Source of the DNA: Hyphomicrobiales bacterium
Lineage (GTDB): Bacteria; Pseudomonadota; Alphaproteobacteria; Rhizobiales; Rhizobiaceae
DNA length: 64,000 nt
Assembly: GCA_900473685.1 (NCBI GenBank)
Contig: UCNE01000007.1
Coordinates: 1 to 64,000 of the forward strand
Direction: 5' to 3'
Part shown: in pieces, positions 28,385 through 38,165 of the stretch
How positions within the stretch are numbered: the first letter of the stretch is position 1
Layout: each line of letters starts with the position of its first letter
Notes under the pieces: generated by a model
The model's database searches: none
Told to the model about the DNA's origin: nothing
What the model saw: the letters and a program-made list of their open reading frames with translations, nothing else
Made by a program: the position numbers and the translations under genes

Positions 28385-28981
28385 TCAGTTTTGCACGACG
28401 GCATCAGACCAGAACTGCAGCGCCATATCGATGACGCGGTAAAGCGCCGATCGATCCGCACCGGATGCCGCTTGAATAGCGGTTCCCTGCGAGATGGTCA
28501 TGATATAGCGGGCCAGATCGTAAGGTTCATGCCCGGCAGGCAAATCCCCCTCGCTCGCCGCGCGCTCAAACCGCCGCCCCAGATCCCGCTCGCCACGTTG
28601 GCGATTTTCGATCAGGCATTTCTGGATTTCGGCAGCCGCCTCACTGCAGGCGAGCGCACCATTAATGCCAAGACACCCGCTGGGACCGGTTTCCGCGGTC
28701 TGGGAATCGGCAAAGCCCCTCAGAATCTTCTCGGCCACGTCGCGCGCCTTCGGTTCCTTCAGCGCTTCATGGAAGAAGTTCATCTTGGTGCGCTCGTAGC
28801 GCTCCAGAGCCTTGAGGAAGAGGCCCTCCTTATTGCCGAAAACGCCATAAAGGCTTGGCTTGGTAATGCCCATGCCTTCCGTCAGATCCGTCAGAGACGT
28901 GCCTTCGTAGCCCTTTCGCCAGAACAGCTCCATCGCCGTTTCCAGGGCATCATCGACATCGAACTCTCTTGGCCGTCCCAT
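28385..28981 (-). CDS. TetR-family repressor of the RND efflux operon
   Basis: The protein has 198 residues: an N-terminal TetR helix-turn-helix (ALETAMELFWRKGYEGTSLT, GITKPSLYGVFGNKEGLFL) and a helical ligand domain with a conserved ETGPSGCLGINGAL segment. It is divergent from a membrane-fusion and RND pump pair. Two palindromes of the form ATACCGNNCGGTAT lie between them, one within 40 bases of its own start, so it should repress both itself and the pump. The layout matches pump and regulator pairs such as IfeR-IfeAB of Agrobacterium; orthology cannot be proven here. Confidence 0.9.
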   Translation of the reverse strand: MGRPREFDVDDALETAMELFWRKGYEGTSLTDLTEGMGITKPSLYGVFGNKEGLFLKALERYERTKMNFFHEALKEPKARDVAEKILRGFADSQTAETGPSGCLGINGALACSEAAAEIQKCLIENRQRGERDLGRRFERAASEGDLPAGHEPYDLARYIMTISQGTAIQAASGADRSALYRVIDMALQFWSDAVVQN

Positions 28982-29005
28982 GGGGTGGGCCCTCCCGAAT
29001 TTTTT

Positions 29006-29021
29006 TATACCGATCGGTATA
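29006..29021. promoter_or_regulatory. TetR operator 1
   Basis: TATACCGATCGGTATA is a perfect 16-base palindrome 25 bases from the TetR gene start. It is very probably the autoregulatory site. Confidence 0.75.
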
Positions 29022-29060
29022 CAATTCGATTGACATCGATCGGCTTCAGAACTTATTTCT

Positions 29061-29074
29061 ATACCGAACGGTAT
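29061..29074. promoter_or_regulatory. TetR operator 2
   Basis: ATACCGAACGGTAT repeats the arms of operator 1 (ATACCG and CGGTAT) with a two-base centre. It lies 94 bases before the adaptor gene and is placed to block its promoter. Confidence 0.7.
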
Positions 29075-29167
29075 TGAACGTCAATGCAACCCTCGCCCAA
29101 ATCCTCCGCCTCCCACGAAGGACAAAAGGCAGCCCTCCTCCGAGGGCAGAAATTCAGGATAACCGCC

Positions 29168-30388
29168 ATGTCATTCGGAACTTTCAGAACCAAGCTTCTT
29201 ACCACTGGCCTCGTCCTCGCGGTCGCGACCATTGCGCCGACTGTCTATTTCGATCTCCTGGGCAGCCCCGCCGGCAGCGGCAATGCGGCCGATGCCTCCA
29301 CGGCAGCACCCGTCGCCATCCCCGTCTCCGTCGCGGTGGTCGAAGCAAAGTCCGTGACCCAATGGAGCGAATTCTCTGGCCGCCTCGAAGCGGTCGATCA
29401 TGTCGAACTGCGCTCCCGCGTCGCCGGCGCCATCCAGTCGGTCCACTTCCAGGAAGGCGCGATCGTTGAGAAGGGTGACCTGCTCGTCACCATCGACCCC
29501 GCTCCCTACCAGGCCGAAGTCGCCCGTGCGCAGGCAAGCGTGACGGCGGCTGAAGCGCGGGCTTCGCTTGCCCGCATCGAATTGAAGCGCGGCAACCAAC
29601 TGCTGGCGTCCAATGCCGTGTCGCAGAGCGAAGTCGATCAGCGTCAGAACGGCCTGGCCAGCGCCGAGGCCGATGTCGGCGCGGCCCGCGCGGTTCTCGA
29701 ATCCGCAGCTCTCAATCTTGGCTATACCGAAATCCGCGCGCCGATCACCGGCCGGGTTGGCAAGATCGAGATCACCGCCGGCAACCTGATTGCCGCCGGT
29801 CCCTCTTCGCCGATTCTCACCCGCCTGGTCTCGTTGAGCCCAATCTATGCCAGCTTCGAAGCTGACGAGCGGATCGTCTCCAGCATTCTCGCCGAACTGC
29901 CGGAAGGCGTTAACGCCCGCAATTTCATCGACCGCGTGCCGGTCCGCATGGATGTTGCCGGATCGTCAGACGTCAGCGGCAAGCTGCAACTGGTCGATAA
30001 CAGCGTCAATCCCGATAGCGGCACGATCCGCGTCCGCGCCGTGTTCGACAACGCCAATGGCGCCTTGATGCCAGGGCAGTTTGCCCGGCTCAGCATGGGC
30101 CAGGCAAAGTCCGAAGATGCTGTGCTGATCCATGAACGGGCCATCGGCACCGACCAGAACAAGAAATACGTCATGGTCGTCAAGCCGGACAATACCACGG
30201 AATACCGCGAGATCACCGTCGGCATGAAATCCGATGGCCTCCGGGTGGTCACGGCCGGGTTGAAAGCTGAGGAGCGCATCGTCGTCAACGGTTTGCAACG
30301 CATCCGTCCCGGCGCGCTCGTGGCACCGGAAATGGTCTCCATGAATCCGGCTGCCGATCCCCAGCAGCAAGCCTCGATAACCAACTAA
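29168..30388 (+). CDS. RND efflux periplasmic adaptor (membrane fusion protein)
   Basis: The ATG at 29168 with AGGA ten bases ahead gives 406 residues; the longer in-frame start at 29084 would overlap the operator region. An N-terminal hydrophobic anchor (LLTTGLVLAVATIAPTVYF) is followed by the AcrA/MexA pattern: lipoyl half (VHFQEGAIVEKGDLLVTIDP), coiled-coil hairpin at about 100-165, second lipoyl half (YTEIRAPITGRVGKIEITAG), beta-barrel and membrane-proximal domains. It has no lipobox Cys, so anchoring is by a transmembrane segment. It bridges the pump encoded next to an outer-membrane channel that is not encoded nearby. Confidence 0.92.
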   Translation: MSFGTFRTKLLTTGLVLAVATIAPTVYFDLLGSPAGSGNAADASTAAPVAIPVSVAVVEAKSVTQWSEFSGRLEAVDHVELRSRVAGAIQSVHFQEGAIVEKGDLLVTIDPAPYQAEVARAQASVTAAEARASLARIELKRGNQLLASNAVSQSEVDQRQNGLASAEADVGAARAVLESAALNLGYTEIRAPITGRVGKIEITAGNLIAAGPSSPILTRLVSLSPIYASFEADERIVSSILAELPEGVNARNFIDRVPVRMDVAGSSDVSGKLQLVDNSVNPDSGTIRVRAVFDNANGALMPGQFARLSMGQAKSEDAVLIHERAIGTDQNKKYVMVVKPDNTTEYREITVGMKSDGLRVVTAGLKAEERIVVNGLQRIRPGALVAPEMVSMNPAADPQQQASITN

Positions 30389-30427
30389 GCCTTTTTCCGG
30401 CATTTTAGCACAAGGGCGGATTTCGCC

Positions 30428-33400
30428 ATGAATATCTCCAGGTTCTTTATCGATCGCCCGGTTTTCGCGGGCGTTCTGTCCTTCATCATCTTTCTGGGCG
30501 GCCTGATCGCCATGACGATCCTGCCGATCTCGGAATATCCCGATGTCGTGCCGCCGCAAATCGTCGTGCGCGCCAACTATCCGGGCGCTAACCCGAAAGT
30601 CATTGCCGAGACCGTGGCGACGCCGCTCGAGGAATCGATCAATGGCGTCGAGGACATGCTCTATATGAGCAGTCAGGCGACCACTGACGGCTTGATGACG
30701 CTTACTGTCACCTTCAAGCTCGGCACCGACCCGGATCAGGCGCAGCAGCTTGTTCAGAACCGCGTCGGCCAGGCCGAGCCGCGCCTGCCGGAAGAAGTGC
30801 GCCGCCTCGGCATCACTACCATCAAAAGCTCCCCGGACCTAATGATGGTGGTGCACCTGACCTCGCCCGAAGGCCGCTACGACATGACCTATCTGCGCAA
30901 CTATGCGCTGATCAACGTCAAGGACAGGCTGGCCCGTATCGACGGCGTCGGCCAGGTCCAGCTGTTCGGCTCCGGCGACTATTCGATGCGCATCTGGCTC
31001 GATCCACAGAAGATGGCCCAGCTCGGCCTTTCCGCCTCCGATATCGTCAATGAAATCCGCGCGCAGAACGTCCAGGCTGCTGCCGGCGTCATTGGTTCGT
31101 CGCCAAACGCGCAGGGCGTCGATCTGCAATTGTCGGTGAACGCGCAGGGACGCCTGCAAAGCGAGGAAGAGTTCGGCGAAATCATCATCAAGACGAGCCC
31201 GACCGGCGCGATCACGCGGCTGCGTGACGTCTCCCGCATCGAGCTTGGCTCAGCCGAATACTCATTGCGCTCGCTGCTCAACAACAAGCAGGCCGTTGCC
31301 ATCCCGGTTTTCCAGGCTCCCGGTTCGAACGCGATCGAGATCGCCGACCAGGTCCGCACCACCATGGAAGAAATCAAGGCGTCGATGCCGCAGGATGTCG
31401 ATTACGAGATCGTCTACGACACGACGCAGTTCGTCCGTGCCTCGATCGAGGCCGTCATCCACACGCTGCTTGAGGCCATCGCGCTGGTCGTCATCGTCGT
31501 CATCATCTTCCTGCAGACGTGGCGCGCCTCGATCATTCCGTTGATTGCCGTTCCCGTGTCGATCATCGGCACCTTCGCCGTCATGCAGATGCTCGGCTTC
31601 TCGATCAACGCGCTCAGTCTCTTTGGCCTCGTTCTGGCCATCGGTATCGTCGTCGATGACGCGATCGTCGTCGTCGAAAACGTCGAGCGTAACATCGAGG
31701 ACGGGCTTTCACCACGCGAAGCGACCTACAAGGCAATGACCGAAGTCTCCGGCCCGATCATCGCGATCGCGCTGGTGCTGGTCGCCGTCTTCGTACCGCT
31801 CGCCTTCATCTCTGGCCTGACCGGCCAGTTCTACAAGCAGTTCGCCCTGACGATCGCCATTTCGACCGTCATCTCGGCCTTCAACTCGCTGACGCTGTCC
31901 CCGGCGCTTGCTGCCCTGCTTCTGCGTGGCCATGATGCACCGAAGGACCGGTTGACCCGGGTAATGGACTTCCTGTTCGGCTGGTTCTTCCGGGGCTTCA
32001 ATGCCGTGTTTTCGCGCGGCTCGCGGGCCTATAGCTCCGGCGTCCGGGGCGTGATTTCGCGCAAGACCCTGATGATGGGCGTCTATCTGCTGCTCGTCGG
32101 CGCCACCGTGTTCTTCTTCAAGGCCGTGCCTCCCGGTTTCGTGCCGCCGCAGGATAAGCAGTATCTGGTCGGCTTCACCCAGCTGCCGGATGGTGCTTCG
32201 CTCGACCGCACGGAAGAGGTCATCCGCCGCATCAGCGATATCTCGCTCAAGGTTCCCGGCGTCGAAAGCGCCATCGCCTTCCCGGGCCTGTCGATCAACG
32301 GCTTCACCAACTCCTCCAATGCCGGCATCGTCTTCCTGTCGCTGAAGCCTTTCGAGGAACGCACGACCCCCGATCTGTCTGCCGGTGCGATTGCCGGACG
32401 GCTGAACCAGGAACTCAGCGTCATCCAGGAATCCTTCAGCGCCATCTTCCCGCCGCCGCCTGTTCAGGGTCTCGGTGCCATCGGTGGCTTCAAGCTGCAG
32501 CTGGAAGACAAGGCAGGCCTCGGTTACGAAGCGCTCGACGCAGCCGTGAAGGGTTTCATGGCCAAGGCCTACGTAACGCCTGAACTGGTCGGCATGTTCT
32601 CCAGCTATCAGGTCAACGTTCCGCAGCTCTATGCCGACGTCGACCGGGCCAAGGCCCGCCAGCTGAATGTTCCGCTGACGGAGATTTTCAACACGCTGCA
32701 GATCTATCTCGGTTCGGTCTATGTCAACGACTTCAACAAGTTCGGGAGAACCTACTCCGTGCGTGTCCAAGCCGATGCCAACTACCGCGCTCAGGCGGAA
32801 GACATCGGCAAGCTCGAAGTCCGCTCCAGCTCAGGCGAAATGATCCCGCTGTCGGCGGTGCTCAACGTGACATCGAGTGCCGGTCCGGAACGCGCCATGC
32901 GCTACAATGGCTTCCTCTCGGCCGACATCAACGGCAATACGGCACCCGGCTATTCATCCGGCCAGGCCCGCGCCGCTGTCGAGCGCATCGCGGCAGAAAC
33001 GCTGCCCGCGGGCGTGACCTTCGAATGGACGGAACTCACCTACCAGGAGATCATTGCCGGCAATACCGGTATCCTGATCTTCCCGCTGTCGATCCTGCTG
33101 GTCTTCCTGGTGCTTGCGGCCCAGTACGAAAGCCTGACGCTGCCGCTGTCGATCATCATGATCATCCCGATGGCACTTCTGGCCGCATTGGGTGGGGTGT
33201 GGCTGACCGGAGGCGACAACAACGTCTTCACACAGATCGGTCTGATCGTGCTGGTCGGACTGTCAGCCAAGAACGCCATTCTGATCGTCGAGTTTGCCCG
33301 CGAGCTCGAGTTCGAAGGGGCAACGCCGTTCGAAGCTGTCATCAAGGCCAGCCGCCTGCGCCTGCGCCCGATCCTGATGACCTCGATGGCCTTCATCATG

Positions 33401-33655
33401 GGTGTCGTGCCGCTCGTCATCTCGACCGGTGCCGGTGCGGAAATGCGCCACGCCATGGGTGTTGCGGTGTTCTCCGGCATGATCGGCGTGACGCTGTTCG
33501 GTCTGTTCCTGACGCCGGTGTTCTACACGCTGGTGCGTGCGATGACCGGAAACAGGCCATTGAAGAAGAGCGGACATACCGTCCCTCACGAAACGGCCTC
33601 GGTAACGCAACTGCACGCCCAGCCGCTCTTACCCGGGCTTGAAGCCGCCGAATAA
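30428..33655 (+). CDS. RND efflux pump, inner-membrane transporter (AcrB/MexB family)
   Basis: This 1075-residue protein has the HAE1-RND layout: short N-terminal ISRFFIDRPVFAGVLSFIIF, two large periplasmic loops and twelve membrane segments. TM4 carries the proton-relay aspartates in GLVLAIGIVVDDAIVVVENV near residue 405. The C-terminal GLSAKNAILIVEFARELEFE and RLRPILMTSMAFIMGVVPL are also typical. It exports hydrophobic or aromatic compounds, such as antibiotics or plant phenolics, by proton antiport. It follows the adaptor gene by 39 bases; no outer-membrane factor gene is adjacent. A strong terminator follows. Confidence 0.95.
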   Translation: MNISRFFIDRPVFAGVLSFIIFLGGLIAMTILPISEYPDVVPPQIVVRANYPGANPKVIAETVATPLEESINGVEDMLYMSSQATTDGLMTLTVTFKLGTDPDQAQQLVQNRVGQAEPRLPEEVRRLGITTIKSSPDLMMVVHLTSPEGRYDMTYLRNYALINVKDRLARIDGVGQVQLFGSGDYSMRIWLDPQKMAQLGLSASDIVNEIRAQNVQAAAGVIGSSPNAQGVDLQLSVNAQGRLQSEEEFGEIIIKTSPTGAITRLRDVSRIELGSAEYSLRSLLNNKQAVAIPVFQAPGSNAIEIADQVRTTMEEIKASMPQDVDYEIVYDTTQFVRASIEAVIHTLLEAIALVVIVVIIFLQTWRASIIPLIAVPVSIIGTFAVMQMLGFSINALSLFGLVLAIGIVVDDAIVVVENVERNIEDGLSPREATYKAMTEVSGPIIAIALVLVAVFVPLAFISGLTGQFYKQFALTIAISTVISAFNSLTLSPALAALLLRGHDAPKDRLTRVMDFLFGWFFRGFNAVFSRGSRAYSSGVRGVISRKTLMMGVYLLLVGATVFFFKAVPPGFVPPQDKQYLVGFTQLPDGASLDRTEEVIRRISDISLKVPGVESAIAFPGLSINGFTNSSNAGIVFLSLKPFEERTTPDLSAGAIAGRLNQELSVIQESFSAIFPPPPVQGLGAIGGFKLQLEDKAGLGYEALDAAVKGFMAKAYVTPELVGMFSSYQVNVPQLYADVDRAKARQLNVPLTEIFNTLQIYLGSVYVNDFNKFGRTYSVRVQADANYRAQAEDIGKLEVRSSSGEMIPLSAVLNVTSSAGPERAMRYNGFLSADINGNTAPGYSSGQARAAVERIAAETLPAGVTFEWTELTYQEIIAGNTGILIFPLSILLVFLVLAAQYESLTLPLSIIMIIPMALLAALGGVWLTGGDNNVFTQIGLIVLVGLSAKNAILIVEFARELEFEGATPFEAVIKASRLRLRPILMTSMAFIMGVVPLVISTGAGAEMRHAMGVAVFSGMIGVTLFGLFLTPVFYTLVRAMTGNRPLKKSGHTVPHETASVTQLHAQPLLPGLEAAE

Positions 33656-33677
33656 GCGGCCGGCAATCCAACGATAG

Positions 33678-33705
33678 ACGGCGCCGCGATCAGCGGCGCC
33701 GTTTT
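33678..33705 (+). terminator. Terminator after the RND pump gene
   Basis: ACGGCGCCGC and GCGGCGCCGT form a perfect ten-pair stem around GATCA, followed by TTTT on the plus strand. It separates the pump operon from the convergent chemoreceptor gene. Confidence 0.85.
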
Positions 33706-33728
33706 CATGTCAGCCAAGACCGGCGGAC

Positions 33729-35516
33729 TTAAAACTCTTCCCAGTTTTCCTGCGCAGGCGCCGCACTACCGGAAAAGGCGCGGATCACCTGCCCTGCCAT
33801 CTTGCGCGCTGGCGAAGCGACCGGCCGGGAATGATGTCCGGCGTCCACTGCCCGTGGTACGCTCACCCGTTGCCCGACCCGGAACTGACCGAGCAACGAG
33901 AACAGCGCTTCCGCTTCCCGTGCCAGACTGTGGCTGGCCGCGGTCGACTGCTCGACCATCGCCGCATTCTGCTGCGTGCCCTGATCCATGGTATTGACCG
34001 CATGGCTGATCTCTTTCAGACCAGTTGCCTGTTCTCTCGCACCTTCGACGATGGCAACGACGTTGGTGTTGATCTCCTGTACCTGCTTGACGATTTCTTC
34101 CAACGCCTTGCCGGTTTCGCCGACCAGCGAAACACCACTTTTCACCTGTTCGCCCGACGTGTTGATCAGCGCCTTGATTTCCTTGGCCGCCTTGGCAGAG
34201 CGCTGCGCCAGTTCACGCACCTCCTGGGCCACGACCGCAAACCCCTTGCCGGCATCGCCGGCACGCGCCGCCTCCACGCCGGCATTCAACGCCAGTAGGT
34301 TGGTCTGGAAGGCAATATCGTCGATGACGCCGATAATGTTGGAGATTTCGCGCGACGAGTTCTCGATCTCTCCCATCGCTGTGATCGCATTGCGAACCAC
34401 AGCACCGGATCGCTCCGCATTTGCGCGCGTTGCTGCAACGAGATTGCCGGCCTCTTCCGCCCTACGGCTGGAATCCGCGACGGTGGTGGTGATTTCTTCA
34501 AGTGCGGCGGCGGTTTCCTCGACAGAGGCGGCCTGCTGTTCCGTCCGCTTCGACAGGTCGTCGGCTGCCGACCGGATTTCCGTCGAGCCGGCGGCAATGG
34601 CCTCCGCATTCGAACCGACCGATTGCATCGCCGAGCAAAGCTTGCCGACGGCATCGTTGAAATCGTAGCGCACTTTTTCCATGGTCGGAACGAAGGGGTT
34701 GTCGAGCTTTTGCGTCAGGTCGCCATCCGCCAGGTTTTTCAGAGCCTTGGCCAGCATCCCGACCGCGCCCATGCGTTCGCTCACATCTGTCGCAAGCTTC
34801 ACGACCTTGTAGACCTTACCCTTGTCATCGACGATCGGGTTATAGGCTGCCTGGATCCAGATTTCCTTGCCGCCCTTGCCGAAACGGAGGAATTCATTGG
34901 CGGTAAATTCACCCCGCCCAAGCCGCTCCCAGAACTGCCGATATTCCTCCGTCTGCGCATAGGCAGGATCACAGAACATCCGATGATGGCGGCCTTGAAT
35001 TTCCCGCAGTTGATATCCCAGTGCACCGCAGAAGTTTTCATTGGCAGTAATAATTTCGCCGGTCGGGGTAAACTCGATCACCGCCTGCGAGCGGGAAACA
35101 GCATTAAGTTTGCTGGCATCCTCCATCGCTTTCTGGCGGATTGCGGTGATGTCGGTTGCGAACTTCACCACCTTGTAGGGCTTTCCGCCGCGGGACACCG
35201 GATTGTAGGAGGCCTCGATCCAGATTTCCTGTCCACTTTTGGTGATACGCTTGTACTGCTGCCGGTCGAACTCGCCGCGGCCAAGCCGAGCCCAGAATTC
35301 GCGGTATTCCACGCTGTTTGCTTCGGCTGGATCGACAAGAATCCGATGATGTTTGCCTTTGATCTCCGCAAGCTCATAGCCCAGCGCCGAACAGAAATTC
35401 GGGTTGGCATCGAGAATATTACCGTTGAGATCGAATTCGATAACCGCCTGTGACTTGTGCATCGCAGCCAGAACAGCTGCGGCGTCGCCACCAAAACGTG
35501 GGAAAAGCCTACTCAT
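33729..35516 (-). CDS. Soluble PAS-PAS methyl-accepting chemotaxis protein
   Basis: The ATG at 35516, with GGAGG ahead, gives 595 residues; an earlier in-frame start at 35579 lacks this site. There is no hydrophobic segment, so the receptor is cytoplasmic. Two PAS domains of the same subtype lie in tandem, at about 20-125 ([39 protein letters not shown]) and 140-250 ([20 protein letters not shown]). They are followed by a HAMP-like part (about 255-310) and the signalling hairpin, whose tip contains [20 protein letters not shown] and [17 protein letters not shown]. The last five residues, NWEEF, match the CheR/CheB docking pentapeptide. It probably senses redox state, oxygen or a small metabolite. 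Confidence 0.92.
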   Translation of the reverse strand: MSRLFPRFGGDAAAVLAAMHKSQAVIEFDLNGNILDANPNFCSALGYELAEIKGKHHRILVDPAEANSVEYREFWARLGRGEFDRQQYKRITKSGQEIWIEASYNPVSRGGKPYKVVKFATDITAIRQKAMEDASKLNAVSRSQAVIEFTPTGEIITANENFCGALGYQLREIQGRHHRMFCDPAYAQTEEYRQFWERLGRGEFTANEFLRFGKGGKEIWIQAAYNPIVDDKGKVYKVVKLATDVSERMGAVGMLAKALKNLADGDLTQKLDNPFVPTMEKVRYDFNDAVGKLCSAMQSVGSNAEAIAAGSTEIRSAADDLSKRTEQQAASVEETAAALEEITTTVADSSRRAEEAGNLVAATRANAERSGAVVRNAITAMGEIENSSREISNIIGVIDDIAFQTNLLALNAGVEAARAGDAGKGFAVVAQEVRELAQRSAKAAKEIKALINTSGEQVKSGVSLVGETGKALEEIVKQVQEINTNVVAIVEGAREQATGLKEISHAVNTMDQGTQQNAAMVEQSTAASHSLAREAEALFSLLGQFRVGQRVSVPRAVDAGHHSRPVASPARKMAGQVIRAFSGSAAPAQENWEEF

Positions 35517-35635
35517 ACAACGCCTCCTTCGGCATCTGATTAATTTCCACGCGCCATTTGGGCGCAACAATAGGTGCACGCGCCAGCCGGTCGCGGCCGC
35601 GAATGTTCGTGAGCGTTCAAATCTCTTGTGACCGC

Positions 35636-35695
35636 GAAGCCTGACTCTGGCGATCGCCGGGCATCCAAAGGACGCCGGCGAGCCAGTCAGGCTTC
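35636..35695. repeat. 60-base extended inverted repeat / hairpin
   Basis: Outer arms GAAGCCTGACT and AGTCAGGCTTC pair perfectly and continue, after a two-base bulge, as GGC and GCC. The inner arms TCGCCGG and CCGGCGA pair around about 14 bases. No T run follows on either strand, so it is not a simple terminator. It could be a rhizobial intergenic palindromic repeat or a structured 5' region of the chemoreceptor message. Confidence 0.7.
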
Positions 35696-35744
35696 TTGGG
35701 AAAAGGTCATGCCGGTCTTCCCGGCCTGTGCATCAGCATCATGC

Positions 35745-35764
35745 TCGAACATTCTAATGTTCGA
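35745..35764. promoter_or_regulatory. 20-base palindrome, possible operator
   Basis: TCGAACATT and AATGTTCGA are perfect nine-base arms around CT. It lies about 230 bases upstream of the chemoreceptor start in AT-rich DNA. The binding protein is unknown. Confidence 0.5.
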
Positions 35765-36083
35765 ATGCACAATGCAACTATTGGTATAATTACTAAAAGA
35801 ATGATTAATAGTTCGGACAATTTTTAAGCATCTGGCGCGCTTGACGCCGCCAGCGACGGAGACCGGATTCCAAATTTAGCCAAGAAGTAACATACTGATT
35901 TATATTGATATTTAATAGAGTGAAAGCCGCCGCCTCCTCCACGCCCTCATTGCATCTCTCATAGGGCGATACTGGCGTGCCAAAAGCTCATTGCAATAAT
36001 TCCAAAAAATGCAATCTTTAATTGATTTGCATTTCAATCATATTTCCGCACGCAACCGCACTAATTTTTGCAATCATGAGGTA

Positions 36084-36112
36084 GGAGCGCGTGCAGACAC
36101 TGCCCGCGCTCC
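36084..36112 (-). terminator. Hairpin after the hexosaminidase gene
   Basis: GGAGCGCG and CGCGCTCC pair over eight bases, with a further inner GCAG/CTGC pairing. It starts ten bases beyond the stop codon on the minus strand. The following sequence is not T-rich, so termination efficiency is uncertain. Confidence 0.5.
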
Positions 36113-36121
36113 CCGTCTGGA

Positions 36122-38146
36122 TCAGTGTTCCGCGTAAATCCCGTAAAGGATCGGCATCAGACCGACCAGTGCTTCAAAGCGGGCGAAGGACTTTCGCTCC
36201 GGCAATGTCCAGCCGGTTTCGGCAAGCGCCGACAGGCGCGGGAAGACCAACCGGTCGAAAACACCGCGATCAGTCATCGGTTCCGACCAGATGCAGCATT
36301 GCACACCGGACAGATGCTTCTTCTGTTCGTCATTCCACCCTTCGATGGGATCGAACGTGTAGAGCTTTTCCGGATCCGACCAGCCAGCCCAGCTGGCGCC
36401 CGGCTCTGACCACGCCTGGCTATTGGCCATGTCGAGATAATAAACCTGACCGGGGCAGACGACCATATCGTAGCCCTCACCAGCCAAAGCCGCGGACGCC
36501 TCGACCGTCCGCCAGCCGAACAGCAGCGACTGACCCTTGTCGATGACGTTGCCATGGGCCGCTTCCTGCCAGCCGCCGGTAATGCAGCCACGCGAGGCGA
36601 GGAAAGCCTGCACCCGCGCCAAAAACTCCGCCTGCAAAACAGCAGCACCCGATCCGTCGATCTCGTCAGCACCGTGCGTATTGGTGATGACATTCAGCCG
36701 CGCGGCATGCGCGGTCGCCATCACCTCGCCGCTGACATCGCGCAGACGGGCGAGCGCCTCCGGCGAGCCCGACCACGCACCGAGCGGCACTTCGTCGGCG
36801 CCGATATGAATGATTTTGGATGGAAACAGCTCGATCAGCTCATCGAAGATCGTTTCGAGCACCCGGTAGGTCTCTTCCCGCGCCGGATTGATGCAATTGT
36901 CCGGGAAGCCCTGAACGGAGAAATAGCTACCCTTTTCCTGCGGATCGCGCAGTTCGGGGATCGCTTGCTGCATGGCGTAGCAATGGCCCGGCACATCGAT
37001 CTCGGGCACTACCTCGATGCCGAGCCCACCGGCCAGCGCTACGATCTGCCGGATGGCCGCCTTGGTATAATAGCCGCCGGTCACCTGCGGGCCGGACCCC
37101 AGCAGCGGTGGGATTTTCAAACCATGGCCGCGCCAGGCGCCGACCTCCGTCAACGCCGGATAGGCGTCGATCTCGACACGCCACGCTTCATCGTCGGAGA
37201 GATGCCAATGGAAGCGGTTCAGCTTGTTCCAAGCCATGATGCGCAGGAACTGTTCGATTTCCGCTGTGGCATAAAACTGCCGGGCGACATCCAGATGCAC
37301 CCCGCGCCAGCCAAGCGCCGGTGCATCGATGATCTCGCCGGACGCCGGAAACAGGAAGGTTTCAGGATGAAGCCGCGCCCCGCGCAGAATCTGCCCAAGC
37401 GTGATCAGTCCATAGAGAAAGCCGGCGCGTCCAGTCGCCGATAGCGTAACGCCGGATGTGGAGAATTTCAGGCCGTATGCCTCTGGCGCAAACCCATCGG
37501 CGGACACGAACGAAATCAGTAAACCGCCTTCCGCGACAGGACGGACGATCCCTTCGACGGGAAACAGGCCGTCCGCGAGCGCCTTGAAAGCCTGTGCTGC
37601 AGCAGCAGCCTCGCCGCCTTCAGCCTGCAGCGCAAGCCCGGCAGGCGGCGCCAAACGGCCGGAGACCGAGACGGCGCTTGGCCACGGCACCACGGAAACC
37701 GTCACCGGCGCCACCTTTGGAACAGGATAAACAACAGCCCCTCGCGTCAGCGTTGCGTTGTCGCCCTTCGCCCGCGTTGGGGCAACGCTGACCGGCACCG
37801 TATTGTTGTCGGCGAGTACGACATAACCGGCATTGGCGCCATCGGTCCAATGCTTGGGATGATAGCTCATGCCATGCGCCTTGATGGTCCAGGTTTCGCC
37901 TGGCTTGAGCACAAAACCTTCCAGCGGCGCAAATTCCGAGTGGTTCGACAGCCGCTTCAACAATCTGCCGCCTTCGACGGTCGCTTCCGGATCGATGCGC
38001 GCCGGACCGGATACGCAAAGCTTGAAATCGGCAAGCGGCTGATCGGTATTGTTGGTCAAGGTCAGTGTATAGACGGGATTTTCGTCCTGCCCCACCGGCA
38101 CCCAGAAGGTTTCCAGCTGGTATTTGATCTTGGTCGCAATCGTCAT
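36122..38146 (-). CDS. Beta-N-acetylhexosaminidase, glycoside hydrolase family 20
   Basis: The ATG at 38146, with GGAGGA four bases ahead, gives 674 residues; the frame is open to 38266. An N-terminal beta-sandwich region (about 1-130) precedes the GH20b-like region and the TIM-barrel catalytic domain (about 260-620). The catalytic Asp-Glu pair is in KIIHIGADEVPLGAW, and LGWRGVHLDVARQF opens the barrel. No signal peptide is visible, so it should act in the cytoplasm, on imported chitobiose or GlcNAc-containing oligosaccharides. It overlaps no other gene; a GNAT gene ends 19 bases upstream of its start, suggesting one transcript. Confidence 0.88.
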   Translation of the reverse strand: MTIATKIKYQLETFWVPVGQDENPVYTLTLTNNTDQPLADFKLCVSGPARIDPEATVEGGRLLKRLSNHSEFAPLEGFVLKPGETWTIKAHGMSYHPKHWTDGANAGYVVLADNNTVPVSVAPTRAKGDNATLTRGAVVYPVPKVAPVTVSVVPWPSAVSVSGRLAPPAGLALQAEGGEAAAAAQAFKALADGLFPVEGIVRPVAEGGLLISFVSADGFAPEAYGLKFSTSGVTLSATGRAGFLYGLITLGQILRGARLHPETFLFPASGEIIDAPALGWRGVHLDVARQFYATAEIEQFLRIMAWNKLNRFHWHLSDDEAWRVEIDAYPALTEVGAWRGHGLKIPPLLGSGPQVTGGYYTKAAIRQIVALAGGLGIEVVPEIDVPGHCYAMQQAIPELRDPQEKGSYFSVQGFPDNCINPAREETYRVLETIFDELIELFPSKIIHIGADEVPLGAWSGSPEALARLRDVSGEVMATAHAARLNVITNTHGADEIDGSGAAVLQAEFLARVQAFLASRGCITGGWQEAAHGNVIDKGQSLLFGWRTVEASAALAGEGYDMVVCPGQVYYLDMANSQAWSEPGASWAGWSDPEKLYTFDPIEGWNDEQKKHLSGVQCCIWSEPMTDRGVFDRLVFPRLSALAETGWTLPERKSFARFEALVGLMPILYGIYAEH

Positions 38147-38165
38147 CATGTCCTCCAGGAAACTG

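Larger units (their letters stand above)
35517..36121. other. 605-base intergenic region with large inverted repeats
   Basis: No coding frame is convincing here. The region holds the ribosome site of the chemoreceptor, a 60-base hairpin (35636-35695), a 20-base palindrome (35745-35764), a long AT-rich part from 35750 to 36070 that could carry promoters, and the terminator-like hairpin after the hexosaminidase gene (36084-36112). Confidence 0.7.
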
